A stretch of DNA of 64,000 nucleotides, taken from contig NZ_CP022412.2 of assembly GCF_002222615.2 (NCBI RefSeq), forward strand, positions 1,550,001 to 1,614,000, read 5' to 3'. The first letter of the stretch is position 1; the number at the start of each line of letters is the position of its first letter. Position numbers and translations under genes: made by a program. Of this stretch, positions 34,937 through 44,736 are shown one piece after another. The notes under the pieces are model-generated. The model worked only from the letters and a program-made list of their open reading frames with translations. It did not search any database and was not told the DNA's origin. Origin of the DNA: Bacteroides caccae (lineage in GTDB: Bacteria; Bacteroidota; Bacteroidia; Bacteroidales; Bacteroidaceae).

Positions 34937-35809
34937 ATGAATAAAAAAAGTCTTCTTATTGCAGCCGTGGCTATTCTGGTGATAGCTATTATTGGTATTA
35001 CTTATTTGTTATTTACTGAGAAACAAGCTAACCGGGAGTTGGTACAGGAATTTCAGTTGGATAAAGAAGATCTGGAAAATGAATACACCCGTTTTGCCCA
35101 ACAATATGATGAGTTGAAGATGACGATCTCCAATGATTCTCTAGCTCAATTGCTGGATCAGGAACAGTTAAAGACTCAACGACTGCTCGAAGAACTTCGT
35201 ACTGTGAAAAGTACAAATGCAACGGAAATTCGCCGTTTGAAAAAAGAATTGGCTACTTTGCGTAAGGTTATGATTGGTTATATTAACCAGATTGACTCTT
35301 TGAATAAATTGACGGAACAGCAGAAACTGGTTATTGCTGATGTAACTAAGAAATATAACCAGGCTTCTCAACAAATCAGTAATCTTTCTGAAGAAAAGAA
35401 GAACTTGAATAAGAAAGTGACATTGGCTGCTCAGCTCGACGCTACCAATATTCGTATAGAGCCACGTAACAAGCGCGGCAAAGTGGCGAAGAAGGTGAAG
35501 GATGTGGTGAAACTGGCTATCAGCTTTACTGTCGTGAAGAATATTACAGCCGAAAATGGCGAACGTACTATTTATATACGTATCACAAAGCCGGATAATG
35601 ATGTACTGACCAAGAGCGCATCCAATACTTTCCCTTATGAAAACCGTACATTGGTTTATTCTATCAAGAAGTATATTGAATATAATGGCGAAGAACAGAA
35701 TATCAATGTATTCTGGGATGTAGAAGAATTCTTATATGCCGGAAATTATCGGGTCGACATCTTCGAAGGTGGTAATTTGATAGGCTCGCAGACATTTACG
35801 CTAAACTGA
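34937..35809 (+). CDS. Membrane-anchored coiled-coil protein of unknown function
   Basis: A 290-residue protein with one N-terminal membrane helix (SLLIAAVAILVIAIIGITYLLF), a long coiled coil from about residue 30 to 170 (heptads such as LLEELRTVKSTNATEIRRLKK), and a beta-rich C-terminal domain with a basic linker (NKRGKVAKKVKD). The anchor would hold it in the inner membrane with the coiled coil in the periplasm. I know such proteins only as conserved hypotheticals of Bacteroidales. It is transcribed alone, divergently from mdh. Confidence 0.7.
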   Translation: MNKKSLLIAAVAILVIAIIGITYLLFTEKQANRELVQEFQLDKEDLENEYTRFAQQYDELKMTISNDSLAQLLDQEQLKTQRLLEELRTVKSTNATEIRRLKKELATLRKVMIGYINQIDSLNKLTEQQKLVIADVTKKYNQASQQISNLSEEKKNLNKKVTLAAQLDATNIRIEPRNKRGKVAKKVKDVVKLAISFTVVKNITAENGERTIYIRITKPDNDVLTKSASNTFPYENRTLVYSIKKYIEYNGEEQNINVFWDVEEFLYAGNYRVDIFEGGNLIGSQTFTLN

Positions 35810-35873
35810 TAGGCTTATAAATACACTTGGTAAAACGGGTCTTTTTATTATATTTTATTTGTTTTGAGAAGTA

Positions 35874-36219
35874 AAGTCTGGGTGGGAAGGAAAAATGATA
35901 TTGACTGACGTTGCCGAAAGGTGGGAAGATCCTTGTTTTTTGTGGGATGATAACGGAGAAGCCTATTTAGGGTGTAGCTAGTGGGGAGGATTGGCCTATG
36001 AACGGAATCGATATGGGTATGAACGGTATCAGTAAGCCTGTGCAAACCTGGACAAAATCGGACATAAACAAGACATCTGATCGAGTGTTACTCCAAACGG
36101 ATGATGATTTTTCAACGGAAAAACCGGGATATCAGTGGAAATTCAATCATAACCCGGATTGCAATTTATATGATAGAACAGGATTGCCAGCTGCTCCTTT
36201 CAGGACAGACTGTTGGTAA
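35874..36219 (+). pseudogene. Decayed glycoside hydrolase family 43 gene
   Basis: Two fragments in different frames survive. 35874-35981 encodes KSGWEGKMILTDVAERWEDP followed by CFLWDDNGEAYLGCS and a stop, which matches the GH43 region around the conserved Glu-Asp-Pro and DDDG-x-AYL. 35992-36219 encodes WPMNGIDMGMNGISKPVQTW and later DDDF and QWKFNHNPD, which matches the start of the C-terminal domain of GH43 xylosidase/arabinofuranosidases. The roughly 130 residues normally between these parts are gone. The call rests on the order and spacing of motifs I know from Bacteroides GH43 proteins. The rest of the gap 35810-36732 holds the array at 36486 and nothing else I can name. Confidence 0.72.
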
Positions 36220-36485
36220 TTGCCCTTGCTTTATTGGTGGATATGATATGGTTTTGAATCAAACAATTTTTTATGCGACTATAGAATGAACTCCGTCTAC
36301 CATACCGTCTGCCACCTGTAACAAAATCGATTCAGTTTGTTTGGTGTCAGATAGCTATGATGTTTCAGATACTTGTTTCAGATCGATTGCAGATACTTTA
36401 TCTGCAACACCACGTAGGCAATGAAATATTTTCGTGTAGGATATGAAATTCATTCTTTATGGATGAGAGGGCGTTTCTAAACGTT

Positions 36486-36606
36486 GAAACTCCGGTTCCA
36501 AGGCTGGAAACTGAAGTTTCTCCATAAGGAAACTAGAGTTTCTGCGTATGGAAACTAGAGTTTCTAAGCGTTGAAACTGAAGTTTCTAACTATGGAAACA
36601 CCAAGA
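36486..36606. repeat. Array of 22-base units with a palindromic core
   Basis: GAAAC starts at 36486, 36507, 36529, 36551, 36573 and 36595, a period of 21-22 bases. Four units carry the palindrome GAAACT-(GA or AG)-AGTTTC; the first and last are degenerate. Spacers between cores (CTCCATAAG, TGCGTATG, TAAGCGTTG, TAACTATG) are short and not conserved. Confidence 0.8.
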
Positions 36607-36732
36607 AACTTATGGCTCTGATCTTCTTAGTGAGTAAGAATAACTTTCCGAATCGGATAGATATTTCGGCAAAGAACAGCCATGTATCAATTCTAAATGA
36701 TGCGAAACGGGAATACCCCTGTAATCTGTTTC

Positions 36733-37605
36733 TTATCGTCTGCCGTCTGCCCCCCACATCATTTTACTGCGAAGCGTGTCAAAGAAAATATGATTAAAGC
36801 GTTTTACTACTTTGACACTGTAATCTGCCCGGCGGATAGTGAGTTGGGTGGTTTCTTTGCACGTTTCACTTCGGCCGTCAATGGCAACGAGGAAGTTATG
36901 GCTGCGGCTTTCCACGTCCAATGTGATTTCCCAATCGTCTCGGATAACGATAGGACGGACGTTGAGGCTATGCGGAGCTACGGGAGTAATAACGACGGTG
37001 TTGGAATGGGGCACCATGATAGGACCGCCTACACTTAACGAATAGGCGGTGGAACCGGTGGGCGTGGCAATCACCAGCCCATCAGCCTGATAAGTGTTCA
37101 GGTATGCGCCGTTGATGGCTGTCCGGATACTAATCATAGAAGAACTGTCCCGTTTGAGAACGGCAATTTCGTTGAGGGCATAAGGGGCATCTTGCAAATG
37201 CTTGTCGTCACAGATGAGTTGAAGTACGCTTCGTTCTTCCACGCTATATCTTCCGGATTGAATTTCATCGAAGGTTTCTTCCATTTCTTCTGGAGAAATG
37301 TCTGCCAGAAATCCCAGACGTCCGGTATTAATTCCTAGAATGGGAATCCCTTTCTTTCCTACGCGGCGGGCGGCTTTCAGAAACGTTCCGTCGCCTCCGA
37401 TACTGATTACCATATCGGCGGTAAAATTATCCCCGTCGAACAGATAGTCGGCATGAACATCCATTTTTAACTCTGCGGTCAGGAATTGATAAAAGTCCCT
37501 GCACATACATACTTCCGCTTTTTGTCTTCTCAACAGTTGGAATAGCCTGAGGGCATGCGAAGACTTCTTAGCTTGATAAGTATTTCCGAAAATGGCAAAT
37601 TTCAT
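36733..37605 (-). CDS. nadK: NAD kinase
   Basis: A 290-residue protein with the NAD kinase [10 protein letters not shown] motif at 70-79 and the substrate-binding [12 protein letters not shown] and [17 protein letters not shown] segments. It makes NADP from NAD and ATP in the cytosol. The start at 37605 ([10 protein letters not shown]) is preferred over the ATG four codons upstream. It is transcribed away from the divergent pdxJ operon. Confidence 0.95.
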   Translation of the reverse strand: MKFAIFGNTYQAKKSSHALRLFQLLRRQKAEVCMCRDFYQFLTAELKMDVHADYLFDGDNFTADMVISIGGDGTFLKAARRVGKKGIPILGINTGRLGFLADISPEEMEETFDEIQSGRYSVEERSVLQLICDDKHLQDAPYALNEIAVLKRDSSSMISIRTAINGAYLNTYQADGLVIATPTGSTAYSLSVGGPIMVPHSNTVVITPVAPHSLNVRPIVIRDDWEITLDVESRSHNFLVAIDGRSETCKETTQLTIRRADYSVKVVKRFNHIFFDTLRSKMMWGADGRR

Positions 37606-37886
37606 AAGCGACATCATTAGTTATGGTTGCAAATTTGGCACTTTTTTCTGAGATAGCCAATCAGTTTGCGAATATTCGGTTTGGCGATATAGTAAAAGTG
37701 CCCGTAACTTCAACGGTGCTTTCACAAAATGTAATGATTTGCATAGTATTACAAATATGCGTCGGGTGGAAGGAAAGTACACAAAAGTATGCTTATTCTG
37801 TGTTTTCTTGTGGTTTTCTACTTTAAATAACCAAAAAAGAACCTATAATGCGTTTCGTATTATTAGGCAACTAATAATAATATTTG

Positions 37887-37894
37887 TATTTTTG
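37887..37894 (+). promoter_or_regulatory. Bacteroides-type -7 box for the pdxJ-recG operon
   Basis: TATTTTTG, 22 bases before the pdxJ ATG at 37916. The open frame extends upstream of this site, so it also supports the chosen start. Confidence 0.5.
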
Positions 37895-37915
37895 CGCCAA
37901 ATATTACGTAGAACT

Positions 37916-38629
37916 ATGACTAAATTAAGTGTAAACATAAACAAGATTGCTACGCTGAGAAATGCTCGCGGAGGGAATGTACCCGATGTAGTAAAGGTGG
38001 CGCTTGATTGTGAGTCTTTTGGCGCAGACGGCATCACTGTTCATCCCCGTCCTGACGAACGTCACATTCGTCGTTCGGATGTATATGATTTGCGTCCCCT
38101 GTTGCGGACTGAATTCAATATCGAAGGGTATCCGTCACCGGAATTTATAGATCTTGTGCTGAAGGTAAAGCCACATCAGGTCACATTGGTTCCCGATGAT
38201 CCTTCACAGATCACTTCTAACTCCGGTTGGGACACGAAAGCTAATCTGGAATTTCTGACTGAAGTCCTCGACCAGTTCAACAGTGCAGGTATCCGCACTT
38301 CCGTTTTTGTAGCTGCTGATCCCGAAATGGTGGAATATGCGGCAAAAGCCGGAGCCGACCGCGTTGAACTTTATACCGAACCCTATGCGACGGATTTCCC
38401 GAAGAATCCGGAAGCAGCCATTGCCCCTTTTATCGAAGCGGCCAAAACTGCCCGTAAACTGGGTATCGGCCTGAATGCCGGACACGACCTGAGTCTTGTA
38501 AATTTAAACTATTTCTATAAAAACATTCCCTGGGTGGATGAAGTCTCTATCGGTCACGCATTGATTAGCGATGCACTGTACTTGGGACTGGAACGTACTA
38601 TCCAGGAATATAAAAACTGTCTACGCTGA
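37916..38629 (+). CDS. pdxJ: Pyridoxine 5'-phosphate synthase
   Basis: A 237-residue TIM-barrel enzyme of normal length. Features are [17 protein letters not shown] at the start, the phosphate-handling [16 protein letters not shown] and the late [13 protein letters not shown] and [10 protein letters not shown]. It condenses 1-deoxy-xylulose phosphate with amino-acetone phosphate in vitamin B6 synthesis. The start at 37916 is chosen against a much longer open frame by comparison with the family and by the promoter. The stop overlaps the next start by one base (TGATG). Confidence 0.95.
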   Translation: MTKLSVNINKIATLRNARGGNVPDVVKVALDCESFGADGITVHPRPDERHIRRSDVYDLRPLLRTEFNIEGYPSPEFIDLVLKVKPHQVTLVPDDPSQITSNSGWDTKANLEFLTEVLDQFNSAGIRTSVFVAADPEMVEYAAKAGADRVELYTEPYATDFPKNPEAAIAPFIEAAKTARKLGIGLNAGHDLSLVNLNYFYKNIPWVDEVSIGHALISDALYLGLERTIQEYKNCLR

Positions 38630-39348
38630 TGAATGCAATGATCTTGTTAGCCCAAGGGGCTATGAATATGGCTGACTCGCTGGCTACCGCCAACCCCGTA
38701 CTGACGGAGGTAAACGCTCCCGAAATGAATATGCTTGATATGGCTATCAAGGGTGGTTGGATTATGATTGTGCTGGGTGTGTTGTCCGTAGTCTGCTTTT
38801 ACATCTTGTTCGAACGTAATTATATGATTCGCAAGGCGGGAAAAGAAGACCCGATGTTTATGGAACGTATCAAAGACTATATTCATAGTGGTGAGATCAA
38901 AGCAGCCATTAACTATTGCCGGACGATGAACACTCCTTCGGCCCGTATGATTGAGAAAGGTATCAGCCGTCTGGGACGTCCGATCAACGATGTACAGGCC
39001 GCTATTGAAAATGTGGGTAACATTGAAGTTGCGAAACTGGAAAAAGGGCTGACCGTAATGGCGACCATTTCCGGCGGTGCCCCGATGCTCGGATTCCTCG
39101 GTACGGTGACAGGTATGGTGCGCGCATTCTACGAAATGGCGAACGCCGGAAGCGGAAATATTGATATTACATTACTTTCCGGCGGTATCTACGAAGCAAT
39201 GATTACTACTGTCGGCGGTCTGATTGTCGGTATTATTGCCATGTTTGCCTACAACTATCTGGTGATGCTGGTAGACCGCGTGGTAAACAAGATGGAATCT
39301 CGTACCATGGAATTTATGGACTTGCTGAACGAACCGGCTCAGAAGTGA
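38629..39348 (+). CDS. exbB: ExbB/TolQ/MotA-family proton channel
   Basis: A 239-residue inner-membrane protein with three helices: one near residues 45-65 (GWIMIVLGVLSVVCFYILFE), and two in the conserved C-terminal domain (ISGGAPMLGFLGTVTGMVRAF and TVGGLIVGIIAMFAYNYLV). It forms, with ExbD, the proton-driven motor of the TonB system. It is translationally coupled to pdxJ and followed by exbD and tonB. Confidence 0.93.
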   Translation: MNAMILLAQGAMNMADSLATANPVLTEVNAPEMNMLDMAIKGGWIMIVLGVLSVVCFYILFERNYMIRKAGKEDPMFMERIKDYIHSGEIKAAINYCRTMNTPSARMIEKGISRLGRPINDVQAAIENVGNIEVAKLEKGLTVMATISGGAPMLGFLGTVTGMVRAFYEMANAGSGNIDITLLSGGIYEAMITTVGGLIVGIIAMFAYNYLVMLVDRVVNKMESRTMEFMDLLNEPAQK

Positions 39349-39390
39349 TTCGTATTCCCCGAACTTATAACTTTATAATAACTCATAAAC

Positions 39391-39807
39391 GTGGGATTAA
39401 AAAGAAGAAATAGAGTATCGCCCAATTTCAGCATGGCTTCCATGACGGATGTCATTTTCCTGTTGCTGATATTCTTTATGATAACCTCTACGGTGGTATC
39501 GCCCAATGCCATAAAGGTGTTGTTGCCGCAAGGCAAGCAGCAGACCTCGGCCAAACCGCTGACGAGAGTCATCATTGATAAAGACCTGAACTTCTATGCC
39601 GCTTTCGGTAATGAGAAGGAGAAGCTGTACACCTTGAACGAACTGACTCCCTTCTTGCAGAGCTGTGCGGAAAAGGAGCCTGAAATGTATGTGGCGTTGT
39701 ATGCGGATGAATCAGTGCCTTATCGTGAAATAGTGCGGGTGCTGAACATTGCGAATGAGAATCATTTTAAGATGGTGCTGGCTACACGCCCGCCGGAAAA
39801 TAAATAA
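39391..39807 (+). CDS. exbD: ExbD/TolR-family protein
   Basis: A 138-residue protein with a single helix near residues 20-40 (MTDVIFLLLIFFMITSTVV) whose Asp23 is the expected proton-carrying residue, and a periplasmic domain. The start is a GTG at 39391. Many Bacteroides ExbB operons carry two exbD genes; here there is one. It stabilises and drives the TonB complex with ExbB. Confidence 0.92.
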   Translation: MGLKRRNRVSPNFSMASMTDVIFLLLIFFMITSTVVSPNAIKVLLPQGKQQTSAKPLTRVIIDKDLNFYAAFGNEKEKLYTLNELTPFLQSCAEKEPEMYVALYADESVPYREIVRVLNIANENHFKMVLATRPPENK

Positions 39808-39815
39808 GAAGAACG

Positions 39816-40688
39816 ATGGACAGAAGAAAAAAGGGTGAATACGTAGGAGCGTTGGGTGCATTGTTGGTGCACGTGGCAGTGATTGCTCTTTTGATTCTGG
39901 TGAGCTTTACTGTTCCTCAACCGGATGAGGACGCAGGCGGAATCCCTGTAATGATGGGGAATGTGGATGCTGCGCGTGGTTTTGACGACCCATCGTTGGT
40001 CGATGTCGATGTGTTGGACGAAGAGGCTCCGGCTCCTGCTCAGACCCAGCCGGAACTCCCTTCGGAACAGGATTTGTTGACGCAGACCGAAGAAGAAACC
40101 GTCACTCTGAAACCGAAGACGGAGGAGCCCAAGAAGGAAACGGTAAAACCGAAAGAAGTAGTGAAACCGAAAAAGCCTGTGAAGAAGCCGGAGAAGACCG
40201 AGGCCGAGAAAGCGGCGGAAGCGAAACGCCTGGCTGAAGCGAAAGCGGAACGTGAACGTAAAGCTGCCGAAGAGGCCGCGAGAAAAAAAGTGGCCGGTGC
40301 TTTCGGCAAAGGTTCACAAATGACAGGGAACAAGGGGACATCAGCCGGTGGCACGGGAACGGAAGGCAGTAAGGAAGGTAATTCTTCCACCGGAGCAAAG
40401 ACCGGAACGGGCGGTTACGGAACTTTTGACCTTGGCGGACGTTCTTTAGGTACGGGCAGTTTGCCCAAGCCTGCTTACAATGTGCAGGAAGAAGGACGTG
40501 TGGTGGTGAACATTACCGTGAATCCTGCAGGACAGGTTGTTGCAACCAGCATTAACCCTCAAACGAATACTGTAAACTCTGCTTTGCGGAAAGCCGCCGA
40601 AGATGCGGCCAGGAAAGCTCGTTTCAATACAGTAGACGGAGTGACCAACCAGACAGGGACAATCACTTATTATTTTAACTTGAGATAG
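39816..40688 (+). CDS. tonB: TonB-family energy transducer
   Basis: A 290-residue protein: a membrane helix (LGALLVHVAVIALLILVSF, residues about 13-31), a long Pro/Lys/Glu-rich spacer, a helical Ala/Arg stretch (KAAEAKRLAEAKAERERKAA) and a C-terminal TonB/TolA-like domain (GRVVVNITVNPAGQVVATSI). The C-terminal domain would contact TonB-dependent transporters such as SusC homologues. The end (GTITYYFNLR) is of the type found in Bacteroidota TonB proteins linked to ExbBD. The gene follows exbD by 8 bases. Confidence 0.9.
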   Translation: MDRRKKGEYVGALGALLVHVAVIALLILVSFTVPQPDEDAGGIPVMMGNVDAARGFDDPSLVDVDVLDEEAPAPAQTQPELPSEQDLLTQTEEETVTLKPKTEEPKKETVKPKEVVKPKKPVKKPEKTEAEKAAEAKRLAEAKAERERKAAEEAARKKVAGAFGKGSQMTGNKGTSAGGTGTEGSKEGNSSTGAKTGTGGYGTFDLGGRSLGTGSLPKPAYNVQEEGRVVVNITVNPAGQVVATSINPQTNTVNSALRKAAEDAARKARFNTVDGVTNQTGTITYYFNLR

Positions 40689-40713
40689 TATCATTAACCA
40701 AAAATATAGGATT

Positions 40714-41265
40714 ATGGGAACTGTATACGCTTTTTTTGCAGACGGGTTTGAAGAAATTGAAGCCTTTACTGCTATTGACACGCTAAGACGTGGCGGACTG
40801 AATGTGGAAATCGTATCCGTTACACCGGATGAAATTGTAGTAGGTGCACATGATGTATCTGTTCTTTGTGACATCAACTTCGATAATTGTGATTTCTTTG
40901 ATGCCGAACTTCTGTTGTTGCCCGGAGGAATGCCGGGAGCAGCTACGCTTGATAAACATGAAGGATTGCGTAGATTGATTCTCGATTTCGCCGCCAAAAA
41001 CAAACCGATTGCTGCTATTTGTGCTGCTCCGATGGTACTGGGCAAGCTGGGGCTGCTGAAAGGGAAGAAGGCGACTTGCTATCCTAGCTTCGAGCAATAT
41101 CTGGAAGGTGCCGAATGTATCGATGCTCCGGTTGTTCGTGACGGAAATATCATTACGGGTATGGGACCGGGCGCTGCCATGGAATTTGCTTTGACTATCG
41201 TGGACTTGTTGGTAGGTAAAGAAAAAGTAGACGAGCTGGTAGAGGCGATGTGCGTTAAACGCTAA
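40714..41265 (+). CDS. DJ-1/PfpI-family protein (YajL-like)
   Basis: A 183-residue single-domain protein with the DJ-1 nucleophile elbow [11 protein letters not shown] (Cys about 105) and the Glu at GFEEIE near residue 15. It belongs to the DJ-1/YajL/ThiJ group, implicated in handling reactive carbonyl damage to proteins and cysteine oxidation. The older name ThiJ does not reflect a proven thiamine role. It is part of the pdxJ-recG run of genes. Confidence 0.9.
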   Translation: MGTVYAFFADGFEEIEAFTAIDTLRRGGLNVEIVSVTPDEIVVGAHDVSVLCDINFDNCDFFDAELLLLPGGMPGAATLDKHEGLRRLILDFAAKNKPIAAICAAPMVLGKLGLLKGKKATCYPSFEQYLEGAECIDAPVVRDGNIITGMGPGAAMEFALTIVDLLVGKEKVDELVEAMCVKR

Positions 41266-41272
41266 GTTGTCC

Positions 41273-41932
41273 ATGAAGAAATATGTAATCATTGTTGCCG
41301 GTGGAAAGGGCTTGCGTATGGGGAGCGACCTCCCCAAACAGTTTCTTCCTGTCGGCGGTAAACCTGTATTGATGCATACACTGGAAGTTTTCCGGAAGTA
41401 TGATGCGGCAATTCAACTTATTTTAGTCCTTCCACGGGAGCAGCAGAACTTTTGGAAGCAGCTCTGTCGGGAACACGATTTCGATGTGGAACATCGGGTG
41501 GTAGACGGAGGAGAAACTCGCTTCCATTCGGTGAAGAACGGTTTGGCATTGGTGCAGGCTCCCGGGCTGGTGGGAGTGCACGACGGTGTCCGTCCGTTTG
41601 TCTCGGTAGAAGTGATCCGTCGTTGTTATGATTTGGCGGAACAGCACAAAGCGGTGATTCCGGTTGTTGATGTAGTTGAAACGCTGCGCCATTTAACGGA
41701 AGTCGGAAGCGAGACTGTGAGCCGCAATGATTATAAATTGGTGCAGACGCCGCAAGTCTTTGACGTCGAACTGTTGAAGCAGGCTTATGAGCAGGAATTT
41801 ACTCCGTTCTTTACTGATGACGCCTCGGTTGTGGAAGCAATGGGTGTACCCGTGCATCTTGCAGCAGGTAACCGTGAAAATATAAAAATAACGACTCCTT
41901 TCGACCTGAAAGTCGGGAGTGCTCTTTTGTAA
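41273..41932 (+). CDS. ispD: 2-C-methyl-D-erythritol 4-phosphate cytidylyltransferase
   Basis: A 219-residue protein. The nucleotidyltransferase signature is [20 protein letters not shown] and the C-terminal part has [11 protein letters not shown] and [10 protein letters not shown]. It joins CTP to methylerythritol phosphate, the third step of the isoprenoid pathway completed by ispF at 9455. The start is the ATG at 41273, 7 bases after the stop of the DJ-1 gene; an in-frame TTG two codons earlier is less likely. RecG follows at once. Confidence 0.93.
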   Translation: MKKYVIIVAGGKGLRMGSDLPKQFLPVGGKPVLMHTLEVFRKYDAAIQLILVLPREQQNFWKQLCREHDFDVEHRVVDGGETRFHSVKNGLALVQAPGLVGVHDGVRPFVSVEVIRRCYDLAEQHKAVIPVVDVVETLRHLTEVGSETVSRNDYKLVQTPQVFDVELLKQAYEQEFTPFFTDDASVVEAMGVPVHLAAGNRENIKITTPFDLKVGSALL

Positions 41933-44029
41933 ATGTTTGATTTAGTCACACGCGACATAAAATTTATCTCCGGTGTAGGTCCTCAGAAGGCGGCTGTATT
42001 AAATAAGGAGTTAGGAATCTACTCCTTGCATGATTTGATTTACTATTTCCCCTACAAATACGTCGACCGGAGCCGCATCTATTACATTCACGAGATAGAT
42101 GGCAATATGCCGTATATCCAACTGAAAGGTGAAATCCTTGGTTTCGAAACGATCGGTGAAGGCCGGCAGCGTCGTCTCACAGCTCATTTCTCGGATGGTA
42201 CGGGAGTCGTGGACTTGGTGTGGTTTCAGGGAATAAAATACATCCTCGGCAAATACAAACTTCACGAAGAATATATCATCTTCGGCAAGCCGACCGTATT
42301 CAACGGGCGCATCAATCTAGCTCATCCCGATGTAGACAAGACGGATGACTTGAAACTCTCCTCCGTGGGACTTCAACCTTATTATAATACAACGGAGAAA
42401 ATGAAGCGCAGCTTCCTCAACTCTCACGCGATTGAGAAGATGATGGCAACTGTCATTCTGCAGATACAGGAGCCTCTGCCTGAGACTCTCTCTCCCAAAC
42501 TGTTGTCGGAACATCACTTGATGCCTTTGACGGAGGCTCTGCGGAATATCCATTTCCCGACTAATCCCGATTTATTACGCCGGGCGCAATATAGGCTTAA
42601 ATTCGAGGAACTCTTCTACGTACAGTTGAACATCTTGCGCTATGCCAAAGACAGGCAAAGAAGGTATCGCGGCTATATCTTTGAAAAAGTGGGCGACGTA
42701 TTCAACACGTTTTATACAAAGAACCTTCCTTTCCAACTGACAGGCGCACAGAAACGAGTGCTGAAAGAAATTCGGAATGACGTGGGTAGCGGCCGGCAGA
42801 TGAACCGTCTTTTGCAGGGAGATGTAGGTAGCGGGAAAACTTTAGTCGCCTTGATGAGTATGCTGCTGGCGTTGGATAACGGCTACCAGGCCTGCATGAT
42901 GGCGCCTACGGAAATATTAGCGAACCAGCATTACGAAACGATTAAGGAGTTACTGTTCGGTATGGATATCCGCGTGGAACTGCTGACGGGCTCTATCAAA
43001 GGAAAAAGGAGGGAAGCCATCCTCACCGGTTTGCTGACAGGAGATGTGAAAATACTGATCGGGACCCATGCGGTTATTGAGGATACCGTTAATTTTTCTT
43101 CTCTCGGTTTTGTGGTTATTGACGAACAACACCGCTTTGGCGTGGCGCAACGTGCCCGCCTTTGGAGTAAGAATATTCAACCGCCGCACGTGCTCGTCAT
43201 GACCGCCACTCCTATTCCCCGGACGTTGGCGATGACTTTATACGGTGACTTGGATGTGTCCGTCATCGACGAACTGCCTCCGGGACGGAAACCGATTGCT
43301 ACTGTTCACCAGTTCGACAACCGCCGGGAAAGCCTGTATCGCTCTGTACGCAAGCAGATTGAGGAAGGACGGCAGGTTTATATTGTCTATCCTTTAATAA
43401 AGGAAAGTGAGAAAATAGACTTGAAGAACCTCGAAGAAGGCTATCAGCATATCCTGGAAGAATTTCCCGAATGTACTGTATGTAAAGTGCACGGCAAAAT
43501 GAAGGCTGCCGAAAAGGATGAACAAATGCAACTTTTCATTTCAGGCAAAGCGCAAATAATGGTTGCCACTACAGTGATCGAAGTCGGCGTGAACGTACCG
43601 AATGCTTCGGTGATGATTATAGAGAATGCCGAACGTTTCGGACTTTCGCAACTGCATCAGTTGCGCGGTCGGGTAGGGCGTGGCGCCGACCAGTCTTATT
43701 GTATTCTGGTGACAAATTATAAACTGACCGAAGATACTCGTAAGCGACTGGAGATAATGGTACGCACAAATGACGGCTTTGAAATAGCGGAAGCTGATTT
43801 GAAGTTGCGCGGTCCCGGTGACTTGGAAGGGACGCAGCAGAGTGGTGTCGCCTTCGATTTGAAAATTGCGGATATTGCCCGTGACGGACAATTGCTGCAA
43901 TACGTCCGTGCGATAGCCGAAGATATTGTAGAGCATGATCCCGGTGCACAGAGTCCGGAGAATGAAATACTGTGGCGGCAACTCAAATCCTTGCGGAAAA
44001 CGAATGTTAACTGGGCTGCCATTAGTTGA
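41933..44029 (+). CDS. recG: ATP-dependent DNA helicase RecG
   Basis: A 698-residue protein of normal length. The wedge OB-fold covers about residues 60-150. Helicase motifs include LQGDVGSGKTLVAL (motif I, about 298), VIDEQHRFG (DExH), MTATPIPRTLAM and the C-terminal GLSQLHQLRGRVGRG with the RecG-specific RGPGDLEGTQQSG. It rewinds and reverses stalled replication forks. The ATG abuts the ispD stop codon. It is the last gene of the pdxJ operon. Confidence 0.96.
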   Translation: MFDLVTRDIKFISGVGPQKAAVLNKELGIYSLHDLIYYFPYKYVDRSRIYYIHEIDGNMPYIQLKGEILGFETIGEGRQRRLTAHFSDGTGVVDLVWFQGIKYILGKYKLHEEYIIFGKPTVFNGRINLAHPDVDKTDDLKLSSVGLQPYYNTTEKMKRSFLNSHAIEKMMATVILQIQEPLPETLSPKLLSEHHLMPLTEALRNIHFPTNPDLLRRAQYRLKFEELFYVQLNILRYAKDRQRRYRGYIFEKVGDVFNTFYTKNLPFQLTGAQKRVLKEIRNDVGSGRQMNRLLQGDVGSGKTLVALMSMLLALDNGYQACMMAPTEILANQHYETIKELLFGMDIRVELLTGSIKGKRREAILTGLLTGDVKILIGTHAVIEDTVNFSSLGFVVIDEQHRFGVAQRARLWSKNIQPPHVLVMTATPIPRTLAMTLYGDLDVSVIDELPPGRKPIATVHQFDNRRESLYRSVRKQIEEGRQVYIVYPLIKESEKIDLKNLEEGYQHILEEFPECTVCKVHGKMKAAEKDEQMQLFISGKAQIMVATTVIEVGVNVPNASVMIIENAERFGLSQLHQLRGRVGRGADQSYCILVTNYKLTEDTRKRLEIMVRTNDGFEIAEADLKLRGPGDLEGTQQSGVAFDLKIADIARDGQLLQYVRAIAEDIVEHDPGAQSPENEILWRQLKSLRKTNVNWAAIS

Positions 44030-44169
44030 AAAACGGTTAAACATACAGTTTATTTGCGGGAATGTGTTGCAAAACATATTTTGCTTCTATTCTCCCTATT
44101 CATAGGGATTTAACGCCTGAATGTTTGTCTTATTTCCGGCTAATCATCTGAAAAATAGTTAATAACTCT

Positions 44170-44200
44170 CTTGTTGTTTCATCGAAAAATGCTATCTTTG
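44170..44200 (+). promoter_or_regulatory. Promoter of ndk
   Basis: CTTG at 44170-44173, 19 bases, then TATCTTTG at 44193-44200. The 223-base gap from recG holds nothing else I can name. Confidence 0.6.
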
Positions 44201-44252
44201 GAGGAATTTTTTTAGTAAATGTATCGTTTAACCATTAGAAAAGTCGTATATC

Positions 44253-44717
44253 ATGCTTGAAAAAACGCTGGTCATTTTAAAGCCTTGTACCCTCCAACGG
44301 GGATTGGTTGGTGAGATTACTCATCGTTTTGAACGCAAAGGACTGCGGTTGGCCGGCATGAAGATGATGCAACTGACTGATGAATTATTGAGCGAACATT
44401 ATGCCCACTTGAGCAGCAAGCCTTTCTTTCAAAGAGTGAAAGATTCCATGATGACAGCTCCTGTCATTGTTTGTTGTTTCGAAGGTGTGGATGCTATTCA
44501 AACTGTCCGTACGTTGGCGGGTCCGACAAATGGACGTCTGGCTGCCCCGGGAACTATTCGTGGGGATTACAGTATGAGCTTTCAGGAAAATATAGTTCAT
44601 GCTTCTGATTCTCCAGAGACCGCAGCTATCGAGTTAACGAGATTTTTTAAACCGGAAGAAATATTCGATTACAAACAGGCGACATTTGACTACCTGTATG
44701 CAAATGACGAATATTAA
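44253..44717 (+). CDS. ndk: Nucleoside diphosphate kinase
   Basis: A 154-residue protein with the catalytic His116 in the NDK signature ENIVHASDS and the N-terminal EKTLVILKPCTLQRGLVG. It balances nucleoside triphosphate pools by phosphate exchange. The length agrees with the Bacteroidota members. The M23 peptidase gene follows 19 bases later. Confidence 0.95.
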   Translation: MLEKTLVILKPCTLQRGLVGEITHRFERKGLRLAGMKMMQLTDELLSEHYAHLSSKPFFQRVKDSMMTAPVIVCCFEGVDAIQTVRTLAGPTNGRLAAPGTIRGDYSMSFQENIVHASDSPETAAIELTRFFKPEEIFDYKQATFDYLYANDEY

Positions 44718-44736
44718 TTGAATTGACAAAGAACGA

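Noticed and set aside
36379..36405. Short perfect inverted repeat TTGCAGATA-CTT-TATCTGCAA in the gap after the GH43 remains
   Set aside because: Only 9 bases per arm, with no adjoining gene or repeat pattern to give it a meaning.
36486..36606. CRISPR array
   Set aside because: The units repeat every 22 bases with palindromic cores and spacers of only 8-9 bases, and no cas genes are present.
36612..37038. Frames of 61 and 113 codons on the plus strand near the end of nadK
   Set aside because: They are antisense to nadK or lie in the decayed gap, and have no domain or start signal.
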